A stretch of 64,000 nt of DNA from Rhynchopus sp. YZ270_cl-10 (lineage: Eukaryota > Euglenozoa > Diplonemea > Diplonemida > Diplonemidae): positions 1,178,001 to 1,242,000 of the forward strand of contig OZ037917.1 of NCBI GenBank assembly GCA_964035575.1, given 5' to 3'. Position numbers and translations under genes: made by a program. This document shows, piece after piece, positions 47,929 to 58,479 of this stretch (positions within the stretch are counted from its first letter, which is position 1; every line of letters begins with the position of its first letter). The notes under the pieces are model-generated. The model had not been told where the DNA came from. It made no database searches and was given only the letters and a program-made list of their open reading frames with translations.

Positions 47929-49710
47929 TTTATTTGCCACACATCTTTTGCACTTTGCCTCCCTCTGCTCTCTCCATGCTAATAACACCCCACGCCAGGC
48001 CAATCAACAACACTCAGCAACTATGTCGACCGGACTGAAGACCCTGAAGGAGCATGACCCTGTCATGTGGGACCTGATTGAGCAGGAGAAGCGCCGCCAG
48101 TGGGCCGGCCTTGAGATGGTATGTGCACAACACACCACACTGCACAAAGGGCGATGTTCTGCGCAAGAATTACCCTCACAAGGCATCCATCACACTACAC
48201 ACCACACACCACCTTGCGGCAGATTGCCTCCGAGAACCTGACGTCGAAGGCCGTGATGGAGTGCATGGGCTCCTGCCTCACGAACAAGTACTCCGAGGGC
48301 CAGGTCGGAAACCGTTACTACGGAGGAAACGAGGTGATTGACAAGGTATGTGTGCAGACACAACAAGACAAAACACAACCACAACCCCCACGGTGCGACA
48401 GGTCGAGCAGCTGGCGAAGGACCGTTGCCTGCAGACGTTCAAGGTGAACACTGACGAGTGGGGTGTGAACGTGCAGCCGTACTCTGGGTATGTGCATCAC
48501 AGCCTTGCCACCGAACCACAAGAATACAACACCACATGCCCTCCTGTGGGCCATACTCCGTTCAGGCGTTACCCACTCTAAATCTGTTATCAAACACAAC
48601 ACACTCCACACACCACCACAAACAGATCGTCGGCAAACTTCGGTGTGTACACAGCACTGATCCAGCCGCACGACCGCATCATGGGACTGGACCTGCCGAG
48701 TGGTGGGCACCTGACCCACGGATACTACACAGCAAAGAAGAAGATCTCGGCAACGTCGATCTACTTCGAGTCGTTCCCGTACAAGGTGAAGTCGGACGGA
48801 CACGTGGACATGGAGGAGCTGTCGAGGAACTCGAAGGTGTTCCGCCCGAAGATCCTTGTGATGGGTGGGTCTGCGTACCCGCGTGAGTGGGACTACGCCG
48901 GATTCAGGAAGATTGCGGACGACTGCGGCGCACTTCTGATGATGGACATGGCGCACATCAGCGGGCTGGTGGCAACGGAGGAGGCGGAGTCGCCGTTCAA
49001 GTACGCGGACATTGTGACGACGACGACCCACAAGTCGCTGCGTGGACCGCGCTCGGGTGTGATCTTCTACAGGAAGACGGCACGTGCGGACGGAGCACCG
49101 ACCGGCTGGGAGACCAAGATCGACATGGCGATCTTCCCCGGTCTGCAGGGTGGCCCGCACGAGCACCAGATTGCGGCTGTGGCGACACAGATGCTTGAGG
49201 TGCAGACCCCCGAGTTCAAGCAGTACTCGGTGCAGGTGCGTGCGAACATGCGTGCGATGGCCGAGTGCATGATGAAGCGTGGATGGGACCTGGTGACAAG
49301 CGGGACGGACAACCACCTGCTGATGTGGCACGTCAAGCCCCTGGGCCTCTCGGGTGCCAAGGTCGAGCGTGCACTTGAGCTCATCTCGATCAGCGTGAAC
49401 AAGAACACTGTTGCGACGGACGTGTCTGCGCTGCTCCCCAGCGGCATCCGTGTGGGTGCTGGCGCCGTGACAACACGTGGCATGAAGGAGGCCGACATGG
49501 AGACCATCACAGGCTTCTACGAGGAGGTCGTCAAGATCTGTCTCGACGTCCAGGCCAAGTCCGGCAAGAAGCTCACCGACTTCCTCCCTGCCCTCGCAGC
49601 CAGCCCAGAGATCGTTGCCCTCCGCACCAAGGTCGAGACCTTCGCCAAGAAGTGGCCCATGCCCGGCTTCGAGCTCAACACCATGAAGTACCAGGAATAG
49701 GTCTTGGCAC
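47929..49710 (+). repeat. Segmental duplication carrying SHMT, copy 2
   Basis: Direct-orientation partner of 13370-15155, 34.6 kb downstream. Introns are as conserved as exons, so the duplication or a conversion event is recent. Confidence 0.9.
48023..49700 (+). CDS. SHMT: Serine hydroxymethyltransferase, copy 2 (four exons)
   Basis: Exons 48023-48118, 48223-48345, 48402-48487 and 48626-49700 give the same 459-residue enzyme as copy 1. Introns are 104, 56 and 138 bp. The few exon differences from copy 1 (e.g. GAT/GAC early in exon 1, CGC/CGT and TGC/TGT in exon 4) are silent. The PLP-lysine motif THKSLRGPR and all substrate motifs are present, so this copy should be functional. Its promoter region is different: about 70 bp upstream of the shared leader lies the right end of the 3.26-kb transposon, whereas copy 1 is preceded by a family E fragment. 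The 3' flanks also differ, although each has a family B hairpin. Confidence 0.97.
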
Positions 49711-49846
49711 AAAAATAAATAATGTGCAAAAATGGGGTACGCAACTGATCTGTAAAATTATTTGAGACTGCGCGCATCTTGTGTTTCTTTTTCCACCGCC
49801 CCACAAAACAAAACAGAACAAAAACTAAAAAAAGCAAACAAAAACA

Positions 49847-49890
49847 ATAGTGTAGCTCATCCTCGGGGTGTCTACACTAATACAACTAAG
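49847..49890 (+). repeat. Dispersed hairpin family B, copy 5
   Basis: TAGTGTAG, CTCATCCTCGGGGTGT loop, CTACACTA; perfect 8-bp stem, 147 bp after the SHMT stop. Confidence 0.7.
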
Positions 49891-50444
49891 TTTTCACAAA
49901 AAAAAAAACTAGAACATGGTACCTAAAAAGGCCTCGGGTGTTGTTGGAAAGGCACGTTTTGCGCCACTCATTCGCTTTCCCCCATTTTCGTCGCTTTGTA
50001 CATTAAAGTGCCACACGATATCTCCCCCCGTCTTCTCCATTTTCGCGACCCAATTATTCCGACACCAAAAAAAAAAGTGCACCTCAACTGAAACCCCCGT
50101 CCCAAAAAGAAAAAAAAATTCATTTTTTTTTTTTTTTTGGGTGTTGTGCAGGAGTGTTTTTGTTTTAACCACACCGGCTTGGTTGCTTGCAAAACGTAGT
50201 GAAAAAAAAAAGAAGAAAAAAGGTGGAGAGATGAATGCACGTTGTGGTTTGTGACTTACACAAGAGGCAACCTGCACTGCACTGATAACATTTTTTTTTT
50301 CTTGTTCAAAACGACGAACTTAAAAGTAAAAAAGTAAACGGTTTTGCAAAAGCGACACAACACAAATCACACTCATCACCTTATTTCCATCAGTATTTTT
50401 TTTTTAAATGGAAGGACAGATTCATCTTTGCTGCTCTTCTCTAT

Positions 50445-50485
50445 AAGGTGACTAAGCACGAGAGGATTAGGATCATCTTATAAAC
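50445..50485 (+). repeat. Dispersed hairpin family A, copy 13
   Basis: AAGGTGACTAAGCACGAGAG, GATTAGGATCATCTTATAAA. Confidence 0.65.
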
Positions 50486-50667
50486 TTTTCTCTCTTTTTG
50501 ACCCCCCCGCCCCCTTTCCCCCAACCCCTCCCAACTGGAAAAGATCAGCGAGTTTCTCTTTCATAAGAATTGTTCATCTTTTTTGCGAAGGTGCCGAAGG
50601 GGGTGTGGTGGGGAGTGACTCAAGAAGTGTTCGGGTCATTTTAACTTTTTTTTTTGTTCTATTTTTC

Positions 50668-50710
50668 AAGGTGACTAAACAACGAGAGGCTTAGAGTCAT
50701 CTTATAAACT
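50668..50710 (+). repeat. Dispersed hairpin family A, copy 14
   Basis: AAGGTGACTAAACAACGAGA, GGCTTAGAGTCATCTTATAA, then CTTTTC. Confidence 0.65.
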
Positions 50711-50939
50711 TTTCGTTCCTTTTTTTTTTTCTTTGAAAAATTGACAACGTGTAGACACCACCGTATGTGCACTCCACGCAACTTTTCATTCTTTTCCCCC
50801 CCCTCCGCGCGCGTTTGAAACCTGTGAAAATACTGCAAACCCGTAAACCCGCGGATTTGCGGTTTGCAACACAACAAGAACTACTATGTGGGTTTCGAAA
50901 AAGAGGATTTGCAAAAAGCAAAAATAAAACAAAAAAAAC

Positions 50940-51498
50940 CAGGGGACATTAGTAGGCCGGTGTGCCGGTGTGGCCACACCGGCTAAGCCGGTGTGGGATT
51001 TTGAGAAAAAAAAAAAAAAAAAGAAAAAGGCGGATTTTTGAATTTTTTTCTGAATTTTATCTCCTCATACAAGGCTACAACCACATCTGTAGCGGTTTCT
51101 TATGTGCATGTGACCCCACCATAAAGACCAATCGGTCCGTTCAATCAAAAGAAATAGATGTTCGCAACTCTCATAAAAAAGTAGCGTACCGTGCGCCTGC
51201 GGCGCAGCTAAAAATGACGAGCGGTAGCCCACAGCTCTACCCTATGCCATAGTCACAGCTACCTTTACCATAGTTTGGCTATAAAAGCGTGCGATTTTAT
51301 GTCACAATTTTTGAAATGTTGCGTACCGTGGCTTCGCCAGAAAAGTTTTGATGTCATATGGTTAGACAAGGGCGCGGAGGGGAAAGAGTTGTGGAGGTCT
51401 CTGCCAAAAATGCGTGGGGAAAAAAAAATTGCCTCACACCGGCTTTTTTGGCTCACACCGGCTTTTTTTTCAAAATCTCAAACTACCAATGTCCCCTG
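50940..51498. mobile_element. Non-autonomous hAT-like DNA transposon 3 (559 bp)
   Basis: Left end CAGGGGACATT is exactly inverted at the right end (AATGTCCCCTG). The 8-bp duplication AAAAAAAC flanks both sides (50932-50939, 51499-51506). Subterminal CACACCGGC/GCCGGTGTG motifs occur at both ends. The interior shares TAGCGTACCGTGCGCCTGCG and GAAATGTTGCGTACCGTGGC with element 2, and TGACCCCACC with element 1. No coding capacity. Confidence 0.86.
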
Positions 51499-52062
51499 AA
51501 AAAAACAACAACAACAAAAAAAGAAAACAAAAAACGTTTGACGGAATATTTAAACCCACCCCACCTCACTACACGACGCCACCACTTAGACATGCATATG
51601 TCATGGTTTTTTATCATGTCATATGACAACATGTCAGAAAAGTGGCATGTCATTCTGACATGGCACGCTGGCATGAGGCGTCGTGTATACCCTGCTTAAA
51701 TGAAAGAAACAACGCGTCATCCCCCAATACTGTCTTTTCCCTCCCCTTCAATCATTTCCTCGATTTTCCTTGTTGGGGTCGATTTCCTCTCACAAAACCT
51801 TTCCAAAACAACAGACAAACACAACCTACACAAATTATTCTTCGGGGGGGTAGGTTTTCTTCGTAAGACCCCCCCTAGCAACACACCAATTCCACCACAA
51901 CAACAAAGCAGTACCATCTTTCGCACGTACGGCTTCGGCCGCCAGTTTGGACCGAATCTTAGCTGATTTCTTTGTTACATTAAAAGAACGGTACGTTTTC
52001 CCAAACGCAGTGAGCTCTCTTTCCTAACCCAACAAAAAAGAGGGTTTTAAGCTGGCCCTGAA

Positions 52063-55000
52063 ATGGTTGTGATCCGTTTGATCGGAGAAAAGGACGCTTC
52101 TGAGCGGTGGGTACCAAAGGATCGATTGGTTGCTACCGTCCAGGCAGATAAGCCTATTCGCGATGCTGTTGGGAAGCTGCAATCGAAGCTCCAGCGGAGC
52201 TTTTCTTCGTACGAGCCGTGGACAGTGCTGGACCCTGCTGTGAAGAAATGGACTGGATCGTCCCCTCTTGGGTTAGGGGTGCAGTGTGACCTGGATGCGA
52301 CCTTTGCAGAGTACGGTCTAGCAGAGACGGGGTCCTTCCTCTACCTCAAGCTGAAGGAAGGTGCCACACCGGTTCTCCTCGAGGCCTCAGCCTCCAGCAG
52401 GCAGACCCCGCCGTCGCAGCCCCTCACCCCAGCCTCGCTCCCTTCAAGCACACCACCGCCTCCACCTCGCGTTGCGACAGAAGCCTCCCCAGGGTTGCCA
52501 CCCCCGCCACCCCCTCCAGGGAAAGGAGGGGCACCTCCACCGCCGGGAGGAAAGGGGGGTGCGCCGCCGCCACCAGGGGGGAAAGGGGCGCCGGGACCAC
52601 CAGGAGGGGCAGGGTTGCCGCCGCCGCCACCGCCGCCAGGGAAGAGGGTGGTGGGGGGAGGAGGGGGTGTGCCGCCACCACCGCCGGGGGGGAAAGGGAG
52701 AGTGGGAGGAGGGGCGTCGCCAGGGGCAGGGGGTGTGCCGCCGCCACCACCGTTGCGAGGAGGGTCGCCGAAGACAGCGCCGCCGCCGCCGGGTGCAGGG
52801 CCAGGTGGTGCGCCGCCTGCACCGCCGATGCCAGGGAAGGCTCCAGCACCACCAGCACCGCCTGTGAGAGCAGCAGCGCCGCCGCCGCCGGCCCCAGGGG
52901 GTGGGAAAGCGCCAGTTCCGCCAGCGCCTTCTCCAGCAGGGTCCCCAGCCCCACCTGCACCGCCGTCTCGAGGGTCGCCGATTGTCAAAGCGGCCTCGGA
53001 GGAGTGGGAGCTGGACATCCCACCTGCACCGCCGTCGGATGTAGAATCGGATGGTGGGCTGCCGCCCCCGCCACAGAGGTTGGGGGAGGGGGGTGCGGTA
53101 CCACCACCAGCACCTGAGGTGGGGCAGAGACCGGCGAAGGGAGGGGGGCCACCACCGCCACCGGGGAAGGGGGGAGGTGGGGGGGGTTTGCCGCCGCCTC
53201 CGCCACCGCCGGGGAAAGGGAAAGTGGGAGGAGGGGCGTCACCAGGTGCAGGTGTGCCACCACCACCGGCACCAGCGTCACTCAAGACTGCACCGCCTCC
53301 GCCAGGTGCAGTGCCAGCTCCTCCTGCACCACCAACGCCAGGGAAGGCCCCAGCACCACCAGCACCGCCTGTGAAGGCAGCAGCGCCACCGGCGCCAGGA
53401 GGTGGGAAAGGGGCACCGCCAGCACCAGGTGCGCCAGGGCAGGGTGGTGCACCGCCACCACCACCGGCACCGCAGTCGCCGAAGACAGCACCGCCACCAC
53501 CGGCTGCAGGGGCACCTGCACCACCGCCACCAGCAAGGTCGCCTCAACCCGCACCAGGAGCACCGCCAGCACCGCCGCCAGGTGCAGGTGTGCCACCACC
53601 ACCGGCACCAGCGTCTCCCAAGACAGCACCGCCTCCGCCAGGTGCAGTGCCAGCTCCTCCTGCACCACCAACGCCAGGGAAGGCGCCAGCACCACCAGCA
53701 CCGCCTGTGAAGGCAGCAGCGCCGCCACCACCGGCACCACAGGCTGGGAAAGCGCCAGCGCCTTCTCCAGCAGGGGGTGTACCGCCACCACCGGCGCCTT
53801 CCACATCACCACCACCTGCACCGCAGTCTCCGAAGGCAGCTCCGCCACCGCCGGCTGCACCACCAGCACCTTCAGTAGCACCACCAGCCGCACCGCAGAA
53901 GGCAGCGCCACCGCCGCCACCTGCATCAGGGTCAGGGAACGGGGCAACACCGCCTGTACCTTCTCCAGCAGGGGGTGTGCCACCACCACCGGCACCAGCG
54001 TCACCCAAGACAGCACCGCCTCCGCCAGGTGCAGCGCCAGCTCCTCCTGCACCACCAACGCCAGGGAAGGCTCCAGCACCACCAGCACCGCCTGTGAAGG
54101 CAGCAGCGCCGCCACCACCGGCACCAGGGGGAGCACCTGCTCCTCCTGCACCGCCAACACCCACACTGACTGCACCTGTACCGCCGTCGGATGTGCCAGC
54201 ACCACCTGCACCAGTGTCGGCACCAACACCTCCTGCAGCACCAGCAGCTCCTGTCGCACCTGCACCGCCTGCTGCACCTACACCACCGCCACCACAAGCA
54301 GCGAAGACACCAGCAGCACCCACACCACCAGCACCCCCCGCATCACAAGCACCGCAAAACACTGCAGCGCCTGCAGCACCTACACCACCTCCTGCACCAG
54401 GTGCACCACCGCCACCAGCAGCAGCAGCAGCAGCAGCAGCAGTGGTCGCGCCCCCCGCTGCTGCTGTGCAACAGCTGTTGCCCGCAGTTGCTGCAGCAGC
54501 GACAGGCCTGCTCACACTCCCCGCCCCTGTGCAGGCACTGCAGCCCACAGGGCTAGCCTCCACGACAGAGTGGATGGCAGAGAAGTCTGCACTGCAGGGA
54601 CAGCTCTCCAGACAGAGGCAGCTCATTGAAGAGCAGGTATGCCATGACCCCTTCACAGGTCCACTTCCTCACTAACACACGTCCGCTATCAAACATACAC
54701 TCACTCAACACAGTCGCGACGGCTCTCCAGCCTTGAAAACCTTGTGCTTGCACGCCAAGCTGCCCCCGCAGCTGCACAGCAACAGCCGCAGCAGCAGGAC
54801 GGAAAGGTGTACAAGAAGTTCACCGACCCTGTATGTTCCTTACCACGGTGGCCACCCCCTGCGTGGTCGCTTTGCTTGCTACCCTCGTACACCTACACCA
54901 CACCCAACGTATACAGGCAAAGCTTGCGGAAAACCAGTGGAAATTCGAAAAAGACAAACTTCTTCTGCAGGAGCGCATCAAGGTATTTAGCCCTGATTTT

Positions 55001-56432
55001 TCACAGCATGGAGGTGATTTACTGAGTCATAGAATCGAGGTAAAAAAAAACGCACCCACAAAAGCGAAAATCTTATAGATTAAGTGACTAATCACGAGAG
55101 GCTTCGGGTCATCTCGTAAACTTTTTTTTTTCCCTCTCAAAAAACCTCCTCGATTTTTTCCTACACCACCACCCACAACAGCGCCAAGAAAAGGAGCAAG
55201 ACATCCTCCGTCTCGAGAAGGAGCTTGAGCTCGCTAAGGAGCACCGCCGCGACCTTGCGGACCGCATCACACGCGAGGAGGCCTCCGCCGCCCGCACCAA
55301 GGCTGCTGAGAAGGCCGCACGCGCCGCTGAGGAGGGTGCACGCTTTGAGGAGGAGATGGCACGGCAGGAGGCACAGAAGGTGGGGTTGGAGCAGGAGATA
55401 CGAAGGCTGCGTGCTGGACAAGCTGCGATCGAGCAAGCAGAGCGCGCCAGAGCTGACGAAGCAAAGGAGAACGCTGCCCGCAAACGTGGAGAAGACGCCG
55501 AAAAACAACGTCTGTCACTCCTCTCTGAGTGCCGCCGTTTGGAGACTGCGAGAGACGAAAGACAACGACGGCTTGCTGCGCAACATCTCAACTCCGCGAG
55601 GGCAGAGCAGTTGGTTACCAGAAGGTTAGGCACCGCTGCACCGCCCACAACTGAAGACACGCAAGGGTATTTGAGTTTCGCAGATTCGATAGGAAAGGAA
55701 CAGCACCGTTTGTTGAAGCAGTCTGGCTGGGGGGACAACGATGTGCGGCGCATGGAGGATGCAGAGCTGACCAGACGGCAGTTAAACGCTACTGCAGGGG
55801 TAGGTGGTGACCATCAAGACAGAGGTGTGACGGAGAGCCAGATGCGTGATTTAGAACAGATCGACCGTTGGCAGAAATGGCACATCGACAGCGATTTGGT
55901 CTTAGATGGCGCAGCAGGTGGTGGTGCGGGCAACACCAACAGCACCGCACACACCCTCCGCCTCACAGACGCAGACGAGCTTCTCAACTCTCGTCCTTCA
56001 CGGGATTGGGTCTCCCGTGCCCTCGACACTGTGAACGTCCCTGTCGTGCCGTCCCCCCTTCCACAGTACTTCACGCCAGAGAGGGTGCGGGGTGGTGGGT
56101 TGGAGGTGGTGGCATCACCGATTCCTTATGTGAACACAGGGTCGCCGGGTTTGGTGTCGAGTGTAGGTGGGTCGCCTGAAGGTGGTGGAGGTGGTGGTAT
56201 TGGAGACACCTCCCCCGCCCCACCCCTCCGTCCGTTGATCCAACCCCTCCCCTCGTTAGGGTATGGTGGAGTTCAGCAGACCGCGCCGCTTTTCGTGCCC
56301 GCAAGCAGGTCCTCGCTGACGGACAGCCAGACAAGCGTGCGCAACTCATTCGCTCTTGGGATGGGGGACGACGTCGACCACATTGTCAACGAAGTGTACC
56401 TGCCGAACCATGCAGCCACATCAAGGGGTTGA
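52063..56432 (+). CDS. Proline-rich, coiled-coil protein (four exons, 1335 aa)
   Basis: Exons 52063-54636, 54714-54830, 54917-54982 and 55182-56432 keep one frame (858+39+22+416 residues). Introns are 77, 86 and 199 bp (GTATGC, GTATGT, GTATTT ... CAG/ACAG). Residues 1-110 form a small globular domain, perhaps beta-grasp-like (MVVIRLIGEKDASERWV; GSFLYLKLKEG). Residues 115-820 are an extreme Pro/Gly/Ala region with many runs of five to ten prolines (PPPPPPPGK, APPPPGGKG), of the kind bound by profilin and SH3/WW domains in formin FH1 regions. Exons 2-4 encode an Arg/Glu-rich coiled coil (QEKEQDILRLEKELELAKEH ...). No FH2 domain follows, so this is not a formin. A cytoskeletal scaffold is inferred. 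The neighbouring gene encodes a WW-domain protein, a possible partner. Confidence 0.85.
52500..54430 (+). repeat. Proline-codon minisatellite-like coding region
   Basis: Imperfect in-frame repeats, e.g. CCAGGGAAGGCTCCAGCACC and ACAGCACCGCCTCCGCCAGG recurring at about 53.28, 53.62 and 54.0 kb. The unit includes TAPPPPGAVPAPPAPPTPGK. High G+C and strand asymmetry create long spurious frames on the other strand. Confidence 0.8.
55082..55121 (+). repeat. Dispersed hairpin family A, copy 15, inside an intron
   Basis: AAGTGACTAATCACGAGAGG, CTTCGGGTCATCTCGTAAAC, then a T-run. It lies within intron 3 (54983-55181) of the proline-rich gene, in sense orientation. Confidence 0.65.
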
Positions 56433-57061
56433 GAGCAAAAGGCGTGTGTGCGCCACATCAGTTATGGGTATTCCTGCGCGGAATTTACCGGTAGGTGTTG
56501 TGATGTGATGTGTTCCGTGTATTGAGTCCATAGAAATCATTTCCGTGCGAATCAAGCGTGCGTGTTTTGAGTACTTTTGCTATGTTCTGAGGTGAAAAGA
56601 AATACAAGAAGGGCTCAATAGAGTCTTGTGTGTTATGTTTGTATTCAGTTTTTTATGTTTATATTTGTAAGTAGTCCCCCCCACAGTTTTTTAGAGGAAA
56701 CCCCCCACACCCATTAGAGGTGTCTGCGGATTCGACTAGCTTCCAGCTCAGCCGACTTACCCCCGCCGTCTTGCAAAGTAATGTATTCAAGAAAAAAAAG
56801 TGAAATGCCCCCTTCTCTATTTTATTGTTTGTTGATCGCATCCATTTCCAGACGTTTTGCAAAATAAAATAGTGAGGCCCATCCTCGGGTACACTAATAC
56901 AAACCGGAAAGAATCTTAACGTACACTCTCTGTGGATTCTGAAAAACGGGAGGGTAAATCGCGAATGGTAAATTGGGGAAGAGGTTGAAAAGTTGGAGCG
57001 CTTCCTCACCAGATCACACAAGCAATTTCCCACCACCGCCAGAACCCACCACCCCACACCT
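56433..57061. other. Spacer between proline-rich and WW/SAXO genes
   Basis: Holds a family B hairpin (56869-56906) and otherwise unremarkable AT-rich sequence. CCACCACCGCCAG precedes the next start by about 20 bp. Confidence 0.65.
56869..56906 (+). repeat. Dispersed hairpin family B, copy 6
   Basis: TAGTGAGGCCCATCCTCGGG, TACACTAATACAAACC; stem shortened. Confidence 0.5.
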
Positions 57062-58140
57062 ATGCCTCAAGGGCGCATCCGCCCACAAGACCTTGCCCCC
57101 GATGGGTGGGAGCTCGACCGCAGCCGCCGCAGCGACCAGGTGTACTACCGCAACCTCACGACAGGGGAGACCACGTGGACACGTCCGGCACCACCACCGG
57201 CACCTGGGGACGCAGCGAAGGGTGCGCAGGCAAGGCTACGCACACCAGGAGGGAGTGTGGCGGCGCCGTCGACACCAGCATCGCAAGGCAGTGCTGTGTC
57301 GGGTGCGAACAACATTGTGTGCATCTGCCAGGTCTGTGAGTGTGGGCAGCACCGTTGCCGTCTTCTCGAGGCGCAGGCACACTACGACGACATCAACACG
57401 ATGTACCAAGCGCACTACCCATGGCACCCCACACAGCAGCGTGCAGTGGTCAGAGAGCAGAAGCCGTACCTCCGCACGGCGCATGACCCGCAGCATTTTA
57501 GAACAAACTACGGAGCAAGCTTCGTCGAGCACGCCGTCCGGCAGGAATCAGTCCGCCCCAAAAGCGCGCCCCCAGTCAAAACAAAGTTCAGCCATAAGAG
57601 CACGTACCAGGTGGAGCACGGCGACAAAGGCGTGCAGAACAGGATGTCCAAGAAGAGGGGTGATGTGCGCCCAGTGAAGGTACCGTTCACACATAAATCC
57701 ACAAATCAGACAGACTTTGTTCAGGTGGCGGCAGAGAAGAGGCACCTGTTGAGGCCGCCTAGCAGTGCTGTGCCGAACACGAGCTTTAATGGGACCTCGA
57801 CGTACGGTGTGGCGTTCAAGCCGTACGAGGCAGCGGGTGCTACGCGTGCAAAGAGGAGTGCAGCACTGCACGTCCTTCCTGAGGACAGAGACTTCCTCTC
57901 TATGAAGCAGGCGTCGTACACGCAGCCACCGTTGAGTTTATGTCCTGCAGCGTCGCTGGCGAAGACATCGGCACCGAAGTCAGGACACACGCAGCTGCGG
58001 ATGTCAGAAGGGGGGAAAAAGGTGTGTGTTATTTACGGTTTCAACTTCTCGGGACAAAGGAGGGGTTTTCTTACCCCCCGTAGTTGTTCACATTTCCATC
58101 ACCCTCACAACAAAACTTTCAGGGTTGGCAGTATGCGTGA
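57062..58140 (+). CDS. WW-domain / SAXO-like axonemal microtubule protein
   Basis: ATG 57062; the open frame begins earlier without an ATG. Residues 13-42 are a WW domain (W16, YY 28-29, W39-x-x-P42). At 87-99 is CICQVCECGQHRC, close to the Cys-rich N-terminal signature of SAXO/FAM154 (stabiliser of axonemal microtubules) proteins. It is followed by repeats of the type F-x-x-K/G-S-T-Y/N-Q-x-D/E-F (TKFSHKSTYQVEHG, VPFTHKSTNQTDFV, TSFNGTSTYGVAFK), the SAXO microtubule-binding pattern. An intron of 101 bp (58022-58122, GTGTGT...CAG) removes unlike sequence and leaves a 325-residue protein ending GWQYA; without splicing the frame would run to 58168. The product probably sits on ciliary doublets or centrioles, which implies a flagellated cell. 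The WW domain could bind the proline-rich product encoded upstream. Confidence 0.85.
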
Positions 58141-58479
58141 AACAGAGTTTACAAGCACTCCTGTCTGAACCGTTAGATCCACAGCACAACCTCGACAACG
58201 ACAAGGAGAAGACTAACACTGCATGCTTCGGCTTCACAGTCGCTTCAGTGTAGCTTGCGTTTATATTTTTTATTACCCGTCCGGTTCGTTGTTCTGATCA
58301 AAGAACTGATAGTACTCCACTACGGAGGATTTCATAACTATCTGGTTCGTCATGCACCAAGTCACCCTGTCACAAGGGGACTGCATGGGAGTTTCCACTC
58401 TCAGAACCTTTTAGAGTTCAGGAAACACGATCCTCTTGCTCTCAAACAACAACCTCCCCTACATCCCCTTCTCCTCCTC
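58141..58479. other. Short spacer before the 8-bp satellite
   Basis: Nothing recognised; the final 30 bp become CTCCTC-rich and lead into the array. Confidence 0.6.

Larger units (their letters stand above)
49711..52062. other. Repeat-bearing spacer after SHMT copy 2
   Basis: Contains a family B hairpin, two family A hairpins and the third hAT-like element. Around 51.6 kb there is a CATATG/CATGTCA-rich stretch (ATGTCATGGTTTTTTATCAT, CATATGACAACATGTC) with imperfect dyads. No credible gene. Confidence 0.7.

Noticed and set aside
52341-54656. Long Gly-rich and Leu/Val-rich open frames opposite the proline-rich gene
   Set aside because: Low-complexity complement of proline codons; no independent coding signal.
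52063-56432. Formin
   Set aside because: There is an FH1-like proline region but no FH2 domain in the spliced product.
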